Shown: positions 1 to 11,660, counted from the stretch's first letter. The stretch is 64,000 bases of DNA from Nectonema munidae (GCA_030549495.1 JAUIRK010001057.1:372001-436000); one strand, 5' to 3'. The notes: a model not told the origin generated them from the letters alone. Translations and numbers: made by a program.

Positions 1-299
1 TTTCTTTTTTTGGATAGTTGTCTATACAATCTGTTTAGGTGGTATTATTATATCTTAGTGTTAGATAATTCAAAATTTGTTTTTAGCAAGTTTGACCATT
101 AAAAAAATATTTTCATAAATTGAAAGTTTTTCATATTTCAACAAAAATATAAAATCAATACGCTACTGACTCTTACAATTAAAAAAGGGAGATAATAAGT
201 TACTTCTAATAAATTCAGAATTAAGTACCGCACCTCTGATTTGGCAACAATTTTACAAAAAAAAATTTTTTTCATCTTATTACAAAGCATGTTGACTCA

Positions 300-870
300 A
301 TCAACATTTCAATTAACTTTTTAATTGGATGGCTAATAGAGAAAAAATAATGACCCCTACAAGCAAAAGAAAAAAGGTGGATCTACCTACCATTTGCCAG
401 TGGATCTTAGATTGTTGGAATAAGATCACAAAATCCATGATCCAATCTGCGTTTTTAAAGTGTGGTATCAGCAACTCTTTAGATGAAACCCAGGATGATT
501 GCTTGTGGGATGAGCATGAGATGGAGAAGGAAGAATCTGTACTGGACTCTGATGAGTTCTATTTTGACTCAACCGGGGCTGTGGATGTGACCCAAGAGGA
601 ATGGGACAATATGTTTGGTAATGATACAAATGAAGATAGATGGCTTTGAAAGTTATTATTAAACAATGCAAATATGTAAAATATATAATTGATTGAAATT
701 TTATAGCAACATAAATAAAAATTTTGAAACATGTTCACACGTCTTTATCATCGATTGTAACGATTCAAAGTTCACCCACGCATAAGCCGCACCTCCAATT
801 TCCCATGAATTTCAGCGAAAAAAAAGAATAACGTTTTTCTTTGTTTTAATTAAATTACCGGAGAAAATAA
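300..870 (+). mobile_element. 3' end of a Tigger/POGK-like pogo-family DNA transposon
   Basis: This holds the last part of a pogo-family transposase (329-649), a poly(A) signal AATAAA at 713-718 and, near 780-800, the motif AAGCCGCACC. From memory, repeated GTGCGGCTTAT-type motifs lie close to the ends of this transposon lineage; a similar CCGCACCTCTGATTT lies upstream near 228. No complete terminal repeat was identified, and the catalytic part of the transposase should lie upstream, outside the window or deleted. Ends are approximate. Confidence 0.5.
329..649 (+). CDS. C-terminal fragment of a Tigger/POGK-like transposase
   Basis: An ATG-started frame of 106 codons. It reads WILDCWNKI, then SMIQSAFLKCGISNSLD, then a short QDDCLWDE block. 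This W...W...I..SF.KCGISN.LDG..DD..W pattern is the usual C-terminus of pogo/Tigger (POGK-like) transposases, just after the DDE catalytic domain. The tail is strongly acidic. The frame stays open back only to about 317, so the DDE domain is missing here and the ATG is probably an internal methionine rather than a true start. The host gene POGK has a comparable tail, but the lack of any linked domain favours a transposon remnant. What it does now, if anything, is unknown. Confidence 0.6.
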   Translation: MANREKIMTPTSKRKKVDLPTICQWILDCWNKITKSMIQSAFLKCGISNSLDETQDDCLWDEHEMEKEESVLDSDEFYFDSTGAVDVTQEEWDNMFGNDTNEDRWL

Positions 871-1876
871 CATGAAACACTTCCAATATCTGAAAATAGA
901 TTTTCCAAAATGACAACAAATTTCAAAAACTTCCCATCATCGCAATAAACTGTACGAATAAGTTTGAGACCAAGAGGGCCATTTGTGAAAACTCACTCTA
1001 TTAGAGATACCCTTTATCACGTAGAAATAGAAGTGGAAAACCAACATAATATCCATTTCAGTATACTCACTCAGATGCTAATGGATAGGTCGAATTCGCC
1101 ATGCGGGTTGCGGTTTCGCTTACCTGGTCAATTTGATTTAAACTTTTTAGTATTATAAAATACTTATAAGCAACGGTCTATTTTTAGGTGGTCATGAAGA
1201 AAACTACTGGTTCACCAACCTGTGATTGAAGATGGACTTGCAGCTAACGAAATTCAATGTCACCATATGGAGAATCTCATTTAACTTTACTTCGTTTAAA
1301 ACATTTTTTAATTTAATTATCTTTTAATGAATTCATGAAGAATTATTATCAGTCAAATCGAGATTTACTAATAATTGTTTGTAAAAAAGCACTAATTAGC
1401 TTGATTCATTTTTAATAAAGCCTAATTTTTTGTTTTGTAACTTTGCTATCGAGATCAATTTTCTAGCTACAACTCCAAAACATAATTCCACGAATAAATG
1501 AAGAATAACAATGCCTAAATATCGGGAGTGGATAGAGAGTTTCTTTAATTCTCTTTTCATTTTAGTTTTTAATTTGGCATAATTATTGTTTATTAAATAT
1601 TTTTTATACTACTAATAGTATAATTTATCAAAATTATTAAGCTAATCTTTGGAAAGAGGTCAGGGGTGGGAGCTAAAGCCCCCTTATCCCGTCTCTGCAT
1701 CCGCAACTGCGAAATAATTATGTATCAATTTAATTGTTTATAGAAGTTTTAGTATAAACTGAAAGAATGCATCGCGATTTGATTGAACAACTTCATTGAC
1801 ATTAGCACTTAAAAGAGTGAGAGATGAAAGAAAAATTAATTTTAATCGCTTTCCAAATTTTCCCGTTCTATTATAT
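871..1876. other. AT-rich non-coding stretch
   Basis: I see no gene here. A small open frame at 964-1158 starts without an ATG and resembles nothing I know. A short GC-richer patch near 1660-1700 may be the end of an old insertion. Confidence 0.5.
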
Positions 1877-2014
1877 AAGGTAAAGGTACCGTGGATGTGT
1901 TTTCATTGACAAGGCACTAATGTACCGCTTATGTCAAACTATGAACAAATTGGTATCGATGAGGAATCGAACCCAGAGGCTTCCAATCATTTCAACCAAC
2001 CTGCAATGCCACCC
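1877..2014 (-). mobile_element. tRNA-derived SINE, family A, minus orientation
   Basis: Read on the minus strand this has a pol III B-box-like GGGTTCGATTCC followed by a body and a tail with TCAATGAAAACA and GGTACCTTTACCTT. The same body and tail occur in plus orientation at 17008-17156 and 46481-46630, which marks it as a dispersed family. The copies are clearly diverged from one another, so the insertions are not recent. Confidence 0.65.
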
Positions 2015-2875
2015 ATCAAATATAGATTTGATGAAAACTATGATCTTGAAAATTCAATTACCAATTATTAGAAAAATTCTATTTCCATTTTATAAAGGAT
2101 TAACAGCTAACGCAAGAATCAATTAAATACACTTGTATGCAATGATGATGATTTTTTATGGATCCCAGACTTGATAAATTTATGCTTCTCAGAAAATAGC
2201 ACTACAGAAATGATTTTCATCTTTACATCATTCATAACTAAAAAGGAACGACCTAAATATTTTTGCCATCTAAGAGATATTGTACATCTACAAAAAATGA
2301 GCACAAATATGAGGGTGGACATTTATGACAACGGAATGAAGGTGCAGCGAATCAATATGCTAGTGAACATATAGTAAAGGATAACGAGTCTATACACTAC
2401 CATATTGATATGGCAATGATTTGCGTAAAAAGAAACTTTTTAAAAATCTCGCATAAATCATTTTTAGAAAAAAAGGACTATACTAAATGAGATGATGGAG
2501 AATGTTTTTTAAATTTATTTTTTTCTTCCACAAAAATTAAAAATAATTGCAATGAAAATGTCTATAGGTTATTTTTAGGAAAAATAACTTATTTATTTTT
2601 CGGTTCTACATGCTTTTTGAAAATTCACCAAAATGTGGTTTGTTGATAAATGGAGAAATATTAGAAGAAACCTTTTGGATGGAGAAAGATACAAAAATCA
2701 AGTAAGTAGCGCTTATAATTTAAAAAGAATTAAGATTAATTACTCTTTCAGGATATATGATCAAACCAAAATTAAAGAGCTTCAGATTATAGACACGGGA
2801 ATCTTTCCCCAGTTAAAATGTCCTATTGCAATTGTATGTATACCATCATATATGTGAATAATGAAAGAATTATTA
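2015..2875. other. AT-rich intergenic stretch
   Basis: Several short open frames exist but none resembles a known protein. At 2634-2750 a small ATG frame is followed by a GTAAGT donor-like site (2701) and a TTACTCTTTCAG acceptor-like site about 50 bases later. Joining them runs into a stop almost at once, so I do not call a gene. Confidence 0.45.
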
Positions 2876-2881
2876 TTTATT
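2876..2881 (-). terminator. Polyadenylation signal of the PAXIP1-like gene
   Basis: AATAAA on the minus strand, about 36 bases past the TGA stop at 2917-2919. It is the first such signal after the stop and gives a very short 3' UTR. Confidence 0.7.
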
Positions 2882-2916
2882 AAAAGGTTTTTTATATAGG
2901 AAAACAATTAAAACAT

Positions 2917-5448
2917 TCAAGAGGTAATAGACGAAAAAGATAGATGTGTAGAAGGTAGGACGTCTTCTTGGTTGGCAGACGGGGCGGGAATTTCAAACTG
3001 GGAAAAGTTTAAATTTTGTTGTAGAACTCCAGTCAAAATCAGCTCAGCGTTGTACACAGCGATGCTTTGCGCGAAAAAATCTTTACAACTGTTGCCTGCA
3101 ACATCATCCACACAGGAAATGATGACGAGACGCACGCGATCTTTATTCTGCAAGGCGATTTGGCGGGAGGAAGGCCTCTGCTTTATAATGTTTCCGCCAG
3201 CACTCTCAACGACAGGCTTCAAAATGGCTGCTGGTGGATCAACTTTCTGGGTGAGGTAAAAACTCATGCCTTGGAAGAGCGGGTCTCTGTGCTGGGCGCG
3301 AAACAAACTCGTTCTCAAGCAAAAGTTAAAAACACTTTCAGCTGAAGCGTCTTTCAAGGAAAACAAGCTTTCGTCGAGGAGGTAGCCTTGGTTGTGGGAT
3401 TGAATGATCCAAAAGGGATGCAAGACATATTTGCAATGACTGATAGCACACAGGAACTTGATAGTTCGTCTCACAGCATCCGTCACTAAGTGTGTACATA
3501 TCAGCGGATTATCGACGCAAACACCGCCTAGGGCTGTCACCTTATTCACCAACTCTTCTCCAGCAGGCCTAGAAATTCCCGTTATCATGACTTTGATGTT
3601 GGATGTTTGATTCGTCTCCTTTCCACTCCCGAGACATGAAGTAGATGTGGCATTCGCACCATTATTGGTAGCGATTAGCATTTTCTTCGTTACACTCTGA
3701 GCCGACTCAACAAGTCTTTTTCTATCGAAGATTTCATTTGAAGAATGCCTGACCCCTTTCGAATTCGCAAGAATTTCAGAAGAATTCACGCAGATAGGTT
3801 CAAGCCAGGGAAATAAGACATCCTTGCAATAACAGTAATTGAGAGTTAAAGTAGCAACTTTATCATCGTTGAAAATTTGATAAATGTTCAATTTGTAGTC
3901 AGGAAGCGTTTCACGACTGCAGCAATTGAGAACGACGTCAACGAGCCACTTTGCATTCACTATAGGAATTTTGACTTGAGCCGCTTTACTAAACTTCTTG
4001 CCAGAAGATCGCTTGCTGATTAACAAAGTATTGGACAGGCTCAGGTATGAAGTGTACTGGCCACCAGAAAGCCAGATCATCACCTTGAGCTGATCTTTTT
4101 CAAATCGCTCAAAATTGGATAGACTGATAATTTGTCCATTCAACGGCTTCTGACTGAGGTTTTCATGCGAAAATTTGGTGGGGATGTGAGAAGGTAGCCA
4201 GGGAACACGAGCTTTCTTACTTTCTATGACATCGTTCAGCCAAAAAGCAGTGACCGGGCGAACGCCAGAAGAAAGGGCTAGCGCGTAAATAGGCGAAGAA
4301 CGACTTGGGCAGAGCGCATGTGTTATTTTCTGCTTTTGAAGTGAGGTCCCGTGAAATCCTTCAACAGCACTTCCTCCAAATTCACAAATAACTCTTCGCC
4401 ACTGGGAGAGTGTTTGTGCAGGTATCACACCTTCGTAGCCAGACAAAAGAAAGAAATGATTATGCAGGCATAGACTTTCAGGAATCGCTACATCGACAGA
4501 ATCCCAAACTTTGTACTTAACGCTCAGGTCCATGCTTTTAACAACAGGGAGGCGTGCAATCTTGTTCAAAGTCTCTTTTATCTGTTCAACAGACGTTGTT
4601 GTGTATGGATTATTGACCTTGCTTGAATCAAAAGTACTAATGATGCCAGAACGCGGAGAGGTTGATGTTTCAGAACTGCCAAGGGGGCCAGGTTCATTCA
4701 GAAAGGCTGTTAAAAATGTTTTGGAAGAGTCTTCAATACTGGATGGAGAGACTGAGTCCAAGATGGTCATATCTACAGAATTCTCTTCGCATGTGTCACT
4801 ACTCGCACTCACACCGACTAACATTCTTCCTCCTCCATCGCCATGTTTGTTAAATACGGAATACGATTCTGGAGGCTGTAGTGTTTTATAAACGACAGAG
4901 TCAATGACCCAGTCAGGTGTAACACAATGAATGCTATCATCAAGAGCATCATGTTTCATACCACTGAGTATGTGAGTAACAGAATCTGTAAACTTCAGAC
5001 AAAATCTACCGCCATTAATCGTGACAAGAAGCCAAAGCAGTTTGACATCTCTTCCATCCAACTTACTTGGAAAAGCAGAGACACCCGTAAAGATGGCAGT
5101 GTTTTCCGGGCTAAATGGCGAAACTGGAAGTATTTGGGAGCAGTAGACGCTAAGATCGACCCATTCAGGAGTGACGGCGATCAAGTCGTACAAGTAGCAT
5201 GCTTCTTCAACTTCCGTTAAGTTGTTTGGATTGGAGGAAGCTACCACGTGACTAAGTCTATCGGAAAGGTACGTCAGTTCTTTTGCGCCTCTTGCAACCA
5301 ATTCATCAATTGTGCTTCTATACGTTTCACCAATAACGTAAAATGTGATACCTTCAAATAAACGAGACATTTTTGAGGTATCGCTAAAGCTACTTCTTTG
5401 TTTTACTTGTGAATCCTTGAAGTCTTTGATGAGCTTAAATTCTGACAT
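2917..5448 (-). CDS. PAXIP1: PAX-interacting protein 1 (PTIP) homologue, six BRCT domains
   Basis: PTIP is a nuclear adaptor. In animals it joins the KMT2C/D (MLL3/4) H3K4 methyltransferase complexes through PA1, and it works in the DNA-damage response, where its last BRCT pair binds phosphoserine. The frame here is 843 codons if the ATG at 5446-5448 is used; a later ATG at 5368-5370 (MSRLFEG) is also possible. BRCT1 and BRCT2 lie at about residues 29-105 and 112-197, with LYDLIAVTPEWVDLSV and FSPENTAIFTGVSAF matching the vertebrate PTIP N-terminus. BRCT3 and 4 lie near 325-530, and BRCT5 and 6 near 620-830. In the last pair VMITGISR and RRTIKFLCAI keep the T-G and K expected in a phosphate pocket. 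The glutamine-rich middle of vertebrate PTIP (about 1070 residues in all) is absent, which explains the shorter length. There is no intron in the whole frame. TopBP1 is the main alternative, but the domain-by-domain wording fits PTIP better. Confidence 0.9.
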   Translation of the reverse strand: MSEFKLIKDFKDSQVKQRSSFSDTSKMSRLFEGITFYVIGETYRSTIDELVARGAKELTYLSDRLSHVVASSNPNNLTEVEEACYLYDLIAVTPEWVDLSVYCSQILPVSPFSPENTAIFTGVSAFPSKLDGRDVKLLWLLVTINGGRFCLKFTDSVTHILSGMKHDALDDSIHCVTPDWVIDSVVYKTLQPPESYSVFNKHGDGGGRMLVGVSASSDTCEENSVDMTILDSVSPSSIEDSSKTFLTAFLNEPGPLGSSETSTSPRSGIISTFDSSKVNNPYTTTSVEQIKETLNKIARLPVVKSMDLSVKYKVWDSVDVAIPESLCLHNHFFLLSGYEGVIPAQTLSQWRRVICEFGGSAVEGFHGTSLQKQKITHALCPSRSSPIYALALSSGVRPVTAFWLNDVIESKKARVPWLPSHIPTKFSHENLSQKPLNGQIISLSNFERFEKDQLKVMIWLSGGQYTSYLSLSNTLLISKRSSGKKFSKAAQVKIPIVNAKWLVDVVLNCCSRETLPDYKLNIYQIFNDDKVATLTLNYCYCKDVLFPWLEPICVNSSEILANSKGVRHSSNEIFDRKRLVESAQSVTKKMLIATNNGANATSTSCLGSGKETNQTSNIKVMITGISRPAGEELVNKVTALGGVCVDNPLICTHLVTDAVRRTIKFLCAISHCKYVLHPFWIIQSHNQGYLLDESLFSLKDASAESVFNFCLRTSLFRAQHRDPLFQGMSFYLTQKVDPPAAILKPVVESAGGNIIKQRPSSRQIALQNKDRVRLVIISCVDDVAGNSCKDFFAQSIAVYNAELILTGVLQQNLNFSQFEIPAPSANQEDVLPSTHLSFSSITS

Positions 5449-7244
5449 ACTTTTTACAGGAATAATGAACACATATGCACACTTTCAAACCCACAAAAAT
5501 TATCCCTTCTGAACCATACCAATTTTGAAGATAATAACTTGTAAATGAAAAATTATAATAATTACTTTACAATTTCTTATGTAAACATGTAAAACATCTT
5601 TTGTATACTCAATAATGTAAAACACACATATCCCCAGAAAATGTTCAAGACATCTTTATTTTATATTTCCACAAAATCAATATATTCTGCAGCCAATATA
5701 TAAAACAGTCCGTATTTTAGGGTAAGAGCGCGTCCCTATCATATATTTTTAAAATTTGCTACACTAAACGAATTTTCTCTATTCGGATCATTTCACTTTT
5801 TTATTATTATTTTATTAGATTTGAATTGGATTTAAATTGACTTTGGAAAATGTAAAGCCAAAGGTCATATCTAAATTTAATTTATATAAATTTAAAGAGT
5901 TTTGCCTAACAATTGAATCAAAAACTCACTAAACATCATCCTGCTCTCGTTTATCGTTGCTACGAAGATATTTTGCTTATGGCATTCGGAACTCAAATTC
6001 TAGAAGATAGAGTAACCCAACTTTTTAGTTTCCAAAACTCAAAAATTTGTTCGATAAGCTCTAGCCCGTACCCAAAGACAGCTGCCTTAAGAGTTAAAAT
6101 GTGATCACATTCGTTTGATATGATGTTACTCTTGCTCTAAAGTCGAGTGGATCTCTCCATCCAAACATTTTTATGGCATCTTTAATCGTTAATATCTCTT
6201 TTATTCAACATAAATAGGAGGTTGCTCAAAAAGATATATTTTCATACTACTCAGTTAACTTGATATCAAATACTCCAGGCCACCAAAGCCAGGCTCTGTC
6301 GTGCAGCTCTGGTTATTTCAACGAAACATAGAGTTTCTTCAGGTGTACTTGGTATTTTTTTAAACATAGAGTTTCTTCAGGTGTACTTGGTATTTTTTTA
6401 GCAATCTTTAGCTTTGCACACCACCAGTAGATTCAAGCTTATATAGCAGTTGCGTGAACAGTTGTAAATCTTGTTCGCATATCATTGATGAGATGCACCA
6501 AAAAAGTCAAAAAGAAGCGGTGTTAGAAAAGGGCACACGATGTTTCGTTGAAAAGATATATATTTCATCGACAACCAAAACGAGATTTCGTTGATAACTA
6601 GAACGAAATTTCGTTGATAAGCTTAAAATGAAAAAATATTTTATGTATATAAATTTATATTTTGAATAAACTCGGGATTTTATACACTGATCTTTTATAA
6701 CTTAAAAAATGTTTCTATTATTAGCAAATAACTATTAAAAATTCTAAGTTCCAAAATTTTACTAAGAAATTAACTTGGCAATTAAGTACTTAACTAAAAA
6801 TAAAACTTTATTTGTAGAGTTCACTTGCTCTTATATACCCATTTAATGCAAAATTTGGATGTAAGCAGCAAAGTGTCGGAAGGGGGGATCTAGAAGAAAA
6901 TTTACCAAAGGGCAAGAATTTTTAAGATGAATTTTTTCTGAATATTCAATTTAGGAAAGAATTGAAAAGAATGCTTACGGTGTTACTCCTATTACAAGAG
7001 TAATATTTACTCACGTCATCTTAAGGATCTGAATTACAAGTCTTCTTTCAGATAGTCGAACTAAACTTCATTGAAGCATAGACGGATATGCTTAAAATTA
7101 GGTGGAGAGTATACTGCTACGATGTGTCTGAGTATGATGAAAAACATCATTTTTATGCAAATTTTGAATTGTTATCATTTTTAGAAAAAGCTATTCATTA
7201 AGTTAGTGCTAGATTCTCTTCGCTTTCACTCTTCACGTCTATTT
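5449..7244. other. Upstream region of PAXIP1 and AT-rich spacer
   Basis: The PAXIP1 promoter and 5' UTR should lie in the first few hundred bases, but I see no clear TATA box or initiator. The frame at 5913-6104 has no recognisable content. Near 6540-6610 the words TTTCGTTGATAA and close variants recur several times, and a related stretch appears near 63915. Confidence 0.45.
6324..6399. repeat. Two-unit tandem duplication, period 38
   Basis: The unit beginning AAACATAGAGTTTCTTCAGG occurs at 6324 and again at 6362, ending each time in a T run. The two units are essentially identical, so the duplication is recent. Confidence 0.8.
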
Positions 7245-9000
7245 ACCCAAAATGACTAAAAGATGCTAAAGAAAAGGCCACAGCGTCATTTTTAGCAAAA
7301 TCTTCGGAAGTGGATAGACTCGACACTATGGAGAAAATGCTGGCAAGTATCACTACTCATCTGAGATTACAAGAAACATAACCCGAAGATGTGCTGGATA
7401 CCAAAGAATCCGTTTCGAAGCACAACAATGGCCTATGCCTCTATAGATTATGACCACTCTGAAGTGATTGCAGCTTACACCCCTCAAGAGATTGCGCAAA
7501 GAAGAATTCGAAGATTTCTAGAAGCGTTACCTCCATTACAAAGGAAGACGATGTTCTCGTGAGTTTATTTTCTATTTTAGAAATAAACATTCATGCGCTC
7601 CCTCTAGAAGACATAGATCAAGTCAAGCAGTGCATCACAGGGGCTTGTCCGACAACCCAATCATCATGGGACGCAGCAGTAAGGGAGGTAGGCTCATTCA
7701 GACTATCAGCTCTCAACATTCCCACTCCGGATCCGAAGTTCTTTCGAGCAAGGCTCTCTTCCCAAGCGCCAGGAAAAAAAAGACTCTCAGCGCGATGTCA
7801 GACATTTCAAATTTATCGGACACTCTGGAGCTTAGTGGGCAGCTTACTTCTCGTATGGATCCATGGGCATCTTTCGTTCAAGAAAAACAACCCACACCTC
7901 CAAGGTTCTCTACTCCAATTTCGTCAATTGGAAGTGTGCCATCCTTATGGGAAGAAGGAATTCCTGAGGAGCAATGGGAAGAGACTCCGGACTGGCCAAT
8001 AGTGGAGATGGTGGATGATGCTCTCCTAACCGAAGACAACATCGTTTTACCAGACCTGCTGCAAGAAACTAATGTACTGAAAAGAATCGTGGAAGAAATC
8101 AATCTCAATGGTTTGAAAGAAAAGCTAAAGCTCTCTCCGGGTGACTTTGTTGATTTTTTTCCAGAACGCAAGGTCTTCTCCTCTATGCTCTCAGAGAAAC
8201 TGGAGGAGCTAGTCGGTGAATCGAGTCCCGCGGAAGCTACCTCTGGCAATGGTTAAGAAGATTGTGATGACGGCTCAATTTCCTCGGATTCTGGAGGCGC
8301 TATCGAATCTCCAAGCAACTTCACAATCTAGGCAGTCACGAAGAAATTCCTCCAAAATACACTGAAAATATCAGCTTTTAACTTGTCAAAAGATTATTCT
8401 TTGAACCACAAGTCCTGGATCGCGCCAATTGATATACGCTGCTCCAAAGCAAAGAAGATACTTAGGAATGGTTACGATCCAACCATCATTCTTTCGCTTC
8501 AATTCGGATCCTTCTCCAGATTCAGCAATTGCCGAAAAATCAAGGATGTTGCATCATAGAGAAGATCATTTCGGAACTCCTAAGGACGAATATAATCGCG
8601 GAAACTACAACTCCGAAGATCATCTCTCCAGTCTTTTGCGCGCCGAAGGGTAATGGCAGTCTGCGCTTCGTCCAGAACTTCGCCTTCACCAAGGAGTTGT
8701 TCAAGAACGAGGAATGTAGACTGTAGGCACCACTAAAGCTCTCACAACTGGAAAGGAAATGAAAGGTTGGAATTAAAATAAAATTTTCATCAGCTTTCTA
8801 CGGGATCGAGCTAAACAAGCACTACCAGGACCTCTTTTGTCTCAGACTACAAATTCAAAGTTCTCCCTATGGTGGCAAACTTTGGTCCTGGAGTCCTTCA
8901 GCAAGACTTATCCAAAGTAATTGTGACATTCAAAGACTGCTGTAAGTACAAGAATAAAGGCTCCTATACATCGATCACCTTTTAATCCCAGAAGATAATG
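7245..9000 (+). mobile_element. Ty3/gypsy-like LTR retroelement fossil, broken
   Basis: The fossil keeps a gag-like region (about 7245-8300) and part of a reverse-transcriptase region (about 8400-9000) with recognisable gypsy-type wording such as PVFCAPKGNGSLRFV and a later YIDHLLIP. It is broken in several places and incomplete at both ends; I found no LTR on either side. A separate TA-flanked MITE begins about 45 bases past the last recognisable part. The decay suggests an old insertion. The longest open stretch (7630-8256) belongs to the gag-like part and does not look like a host gene. Confidence 0.6.
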
Positions 9001-9044
9001 AAGAGGAGCAATTACTAATTTTTTATCTAACAATTACGAATATA

Positions 9045-9448
9045 CCGTATATACCCGTGTAATGTTCTACCCCATGAAATGGTCGACCCCCATTTTTAAC
9101 TGCATATTTTTGGATTTTAACATATACTCCATGTAATGTTCGAGTCTTGATTCTAACAATAGCCTAAGACTAGGCTATGTTAACATTCAGTGCTTGGCAT
9201 TATGCCTAAATTTCATAAAAAAACAAACAGTCGGTACTGTAGCCTAGTCTAAGATTGACATTTACCGGTAATAACTATTAGCAATGTAATATCACAGGGA
9301 GCTATAAGAATTTTTGCCCTGAAGGAAGCTAAGAAAATTGGAATTTGAAAAAAAAATTGGAAAACTATACCCCATGTAATGGTCGACCTCTAAATTTTAG
9401 GCCATAAAATTGGTCTTCAAATATCGAACATTACATGGGTATATACAG
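9045..9448. mobile_element. 404-bp MITE with TA target duplication
   Basis: Terminal inverted repeats: the left end reads CCGTATATACCCGTGTAATG and the right end, on the other strand, CTGTATATACCCATGTAATG. Both ends are flanked by TA (9043-9044 and 9449-9450), as in the Tc1/mariner/pogo superfamily. Variants of the word CCCATGTAATGGTCGACC lie just inside each end, so the subterminal regions are repeated. There is no coding content, so it is non-autonomous. Confidence 0.8.
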
Positions 9449-10376
9449 TATTTTTAAAATCGAAGTCGCAATATTCATTACAACTCCGACTCCTTCTCAA
9501 AAAGTGCGACTCCACAACACTGTTTAATACAGATAAAATATTTCTAATCTTAATTGTTAAAAGTAGGGCATAAAATATGATATATCGTCAAAAAGTAAAA
9601 AAAGATTTTGTCAAGAGCCTAAATGATTTATACTTTTAATATGCATAAAATATGAAAAAATTTAAGTGTTATAGTTGTCAACGAAATCCCTTCAAGACTC
9701 TGAAATAGGTGTTAGGCCTATGCAGTGCTTATCTGTGGGATAAATTTCTCTGTATAACTGTCTGAGGCATTGAGGTGGAATGCTTAGATGAGTTCCAACA
9801 GCATAACAAAGTAAAGCAGCGCCTAAATTTAATCTGAAAATTTGACAATAGTCAGTGTATTTATTTAACTCTAAACTTATCAAGAATCTTTCAGTTTAGC
9901 TAGTGTTTTAAAGGATCCCAATCAAAGCAAAATCGAATCATGAGTTTCTCTTCATCATTCAATTTAGATCTTATATCGCCTATACGACTTTTACCTGTTG
10001 CCTGTTTTCCCAAGTTTAAATGCGTCTGAAACAGTTTATTGCTTCGATCCCAAGCTTCTTGAAATAATGGTAAAGCATTTCTCTCATTTGAGTCCTTCAA
10101 CGACTCATTTTTTGAGTTAGTTGAAACTTTTTATACGAGTTCCTTACTCTGCTTCAGTGGGGGCAGAAGGCATGTTACGTTTGGAAATTACGATACTATA
10201 AGATAGCATTTTTGTATTAAAAAAAAGGATTAGAAATTAAGTAAGAAAAAACTAAACTAAGAAAAATATAGAAGTTCTGTACAATTTCGATATTTGGTAT
10301 GTTTTATTTTATCGAAGTGGTGAGTTGTAAATAAATTTATCAAGTCCAAGCCCGTTACTTGAGTATCACTCAATAC
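9449..10376. other. AT-rich non-coding stretch
   Basis: The only open frames (9692-9883 and 9900-10100, minus) are short and resemble nothing I recognise. Confidence 0.4.
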
Positions 10377-10712
10377 CAGGCCCGTAGCCAGCGAGGGCAG
10401 GAGGGGGTAAAGCTCCCCCCCTTCCCAACTTAGATTCAGAGCCCCCCCCCCTAACCTAACATATTTCGATATCAATAAAGGGTTCAAAAAATGGTTTCTT
10501 TTTAGACTATATATAAAAATTTGGTACTTATTAGTTATCTCCATCCTACTTTAAAAATTTTTTCAGTAATTTACTAAAAAAAATTTTTTGAATGGGGGAG
10601 AGATAACCCATAAGTAGCAAAAAAAATTTTGTGAAAATATTTAGCCCCCCCCCCCCCCCCCCCCCCAATTTTTTCCAGCCCTACCAATTGAAAAGTCCTA
10701 GCTACAGGCCTG
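10377..10712. mobile_element. hAT MITE with poly(C) runs and perfect 8-bp target duplication
   Basis: The ends are CAGGCCCGTAGCCAG and, on the opposite strand, CAGGCCTGTAGCTAG. The 8-bp word CTCAATAC flanks both ends (10369-10376 and 10713-10720), which is diagnostic of hAT integration. Inside are several C runs, the longest about 23 bases near 10645-10667. There is no coding capacity. Confidence 0.85.
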
Positions 10713-11660
10713 CTCAATACTCCATTCAATGAGATTATTGATTATTTGTTCACCGCAAAGACAAGTAATAGCATCAATAAAGAATATCATATATTATATA
10801 TATATATATATATATCACATATCAGTGATATAAAATCTAAGTAAACAAAAGATTGATTAGCAAATTTTTATTCAAACTATTTCTGCCATTTGAAATTATA
10901 AATTTTTCTGATCTGAAGGGATAAAAGTTTGATGGTAAAAGACAACACAATGGAGGGCACTCTTTATTACGTTGCAATAATTGAATTGTGAACAAACTTT
11001 TTCAACGTTTATCTAATTTTAAATTAATTTAAATTTTGCTTAACAAACTATATTATTTCAAACCTCCTCAAATCGTCTCTTTTTTAAATAAATAATAATA
11101 TATAAAAAAAAAATCAAAAACATAATAGGTGGCATTTATTCGAAGGGTAAAAAAACATCAAACAAATCTCTTTGATCATGTTTGATTACGTCATTACTTT
11201 TCGATATTTTTCTTCAAACTTTTGATACGTTTTTAAATATCGTATTTGTTTTTACACGATTTTACTGTAGAAAAATAGTAGTGAAGTTTGAAAATACACA
11301 TTTTTTTCCAAAAGATGTAAGCAAGACATATGCAAAACTATAATTAAAGAACGAAAAACACTATATACTGTTAAAACCGCTTAACAAACACCTCTAGACC
11401 ATCTTTTAAAATGACCAGTTTCAATAAATCCCCAATTAATCCTGATGCAACACGAATTTAAAAAAGACGAGTTTTGATGGTACCATTGAGTGGTCTCTTA
11501 ATATAGATTTGAATAATACCGTTTATTTTTTCTCGAGAAAAGAAATTAGGATTGTGTGCGCATTTTAGACTAAAAATTTTCATGGCAGCTGAATGATACA
11601 AAATATTTCATTTGTTATATTTGATACATATAACGATTTCAAAAGAAGCAATATGCATAT
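10713..11660. other. AT-rich stretch with an (AT)n microsatellite
   Basis: A TA dinucleotide run lies at about 10793-10815. Otherwise I see only AT-rich sequence without a supported gene. Confidence 0.45.

Noticed and set aside
2634-2800. Small two-exon gene with a 50-base intron
   Set aside because: The splice signals look good, but the joined frame stops after two more codons and the peptide matches nothing.
7878-8249. Minus-strand frame of 123 codons, serine-rich
   Set aside because: It is the reverse shadow of the gag-like region of the LTR fossil.
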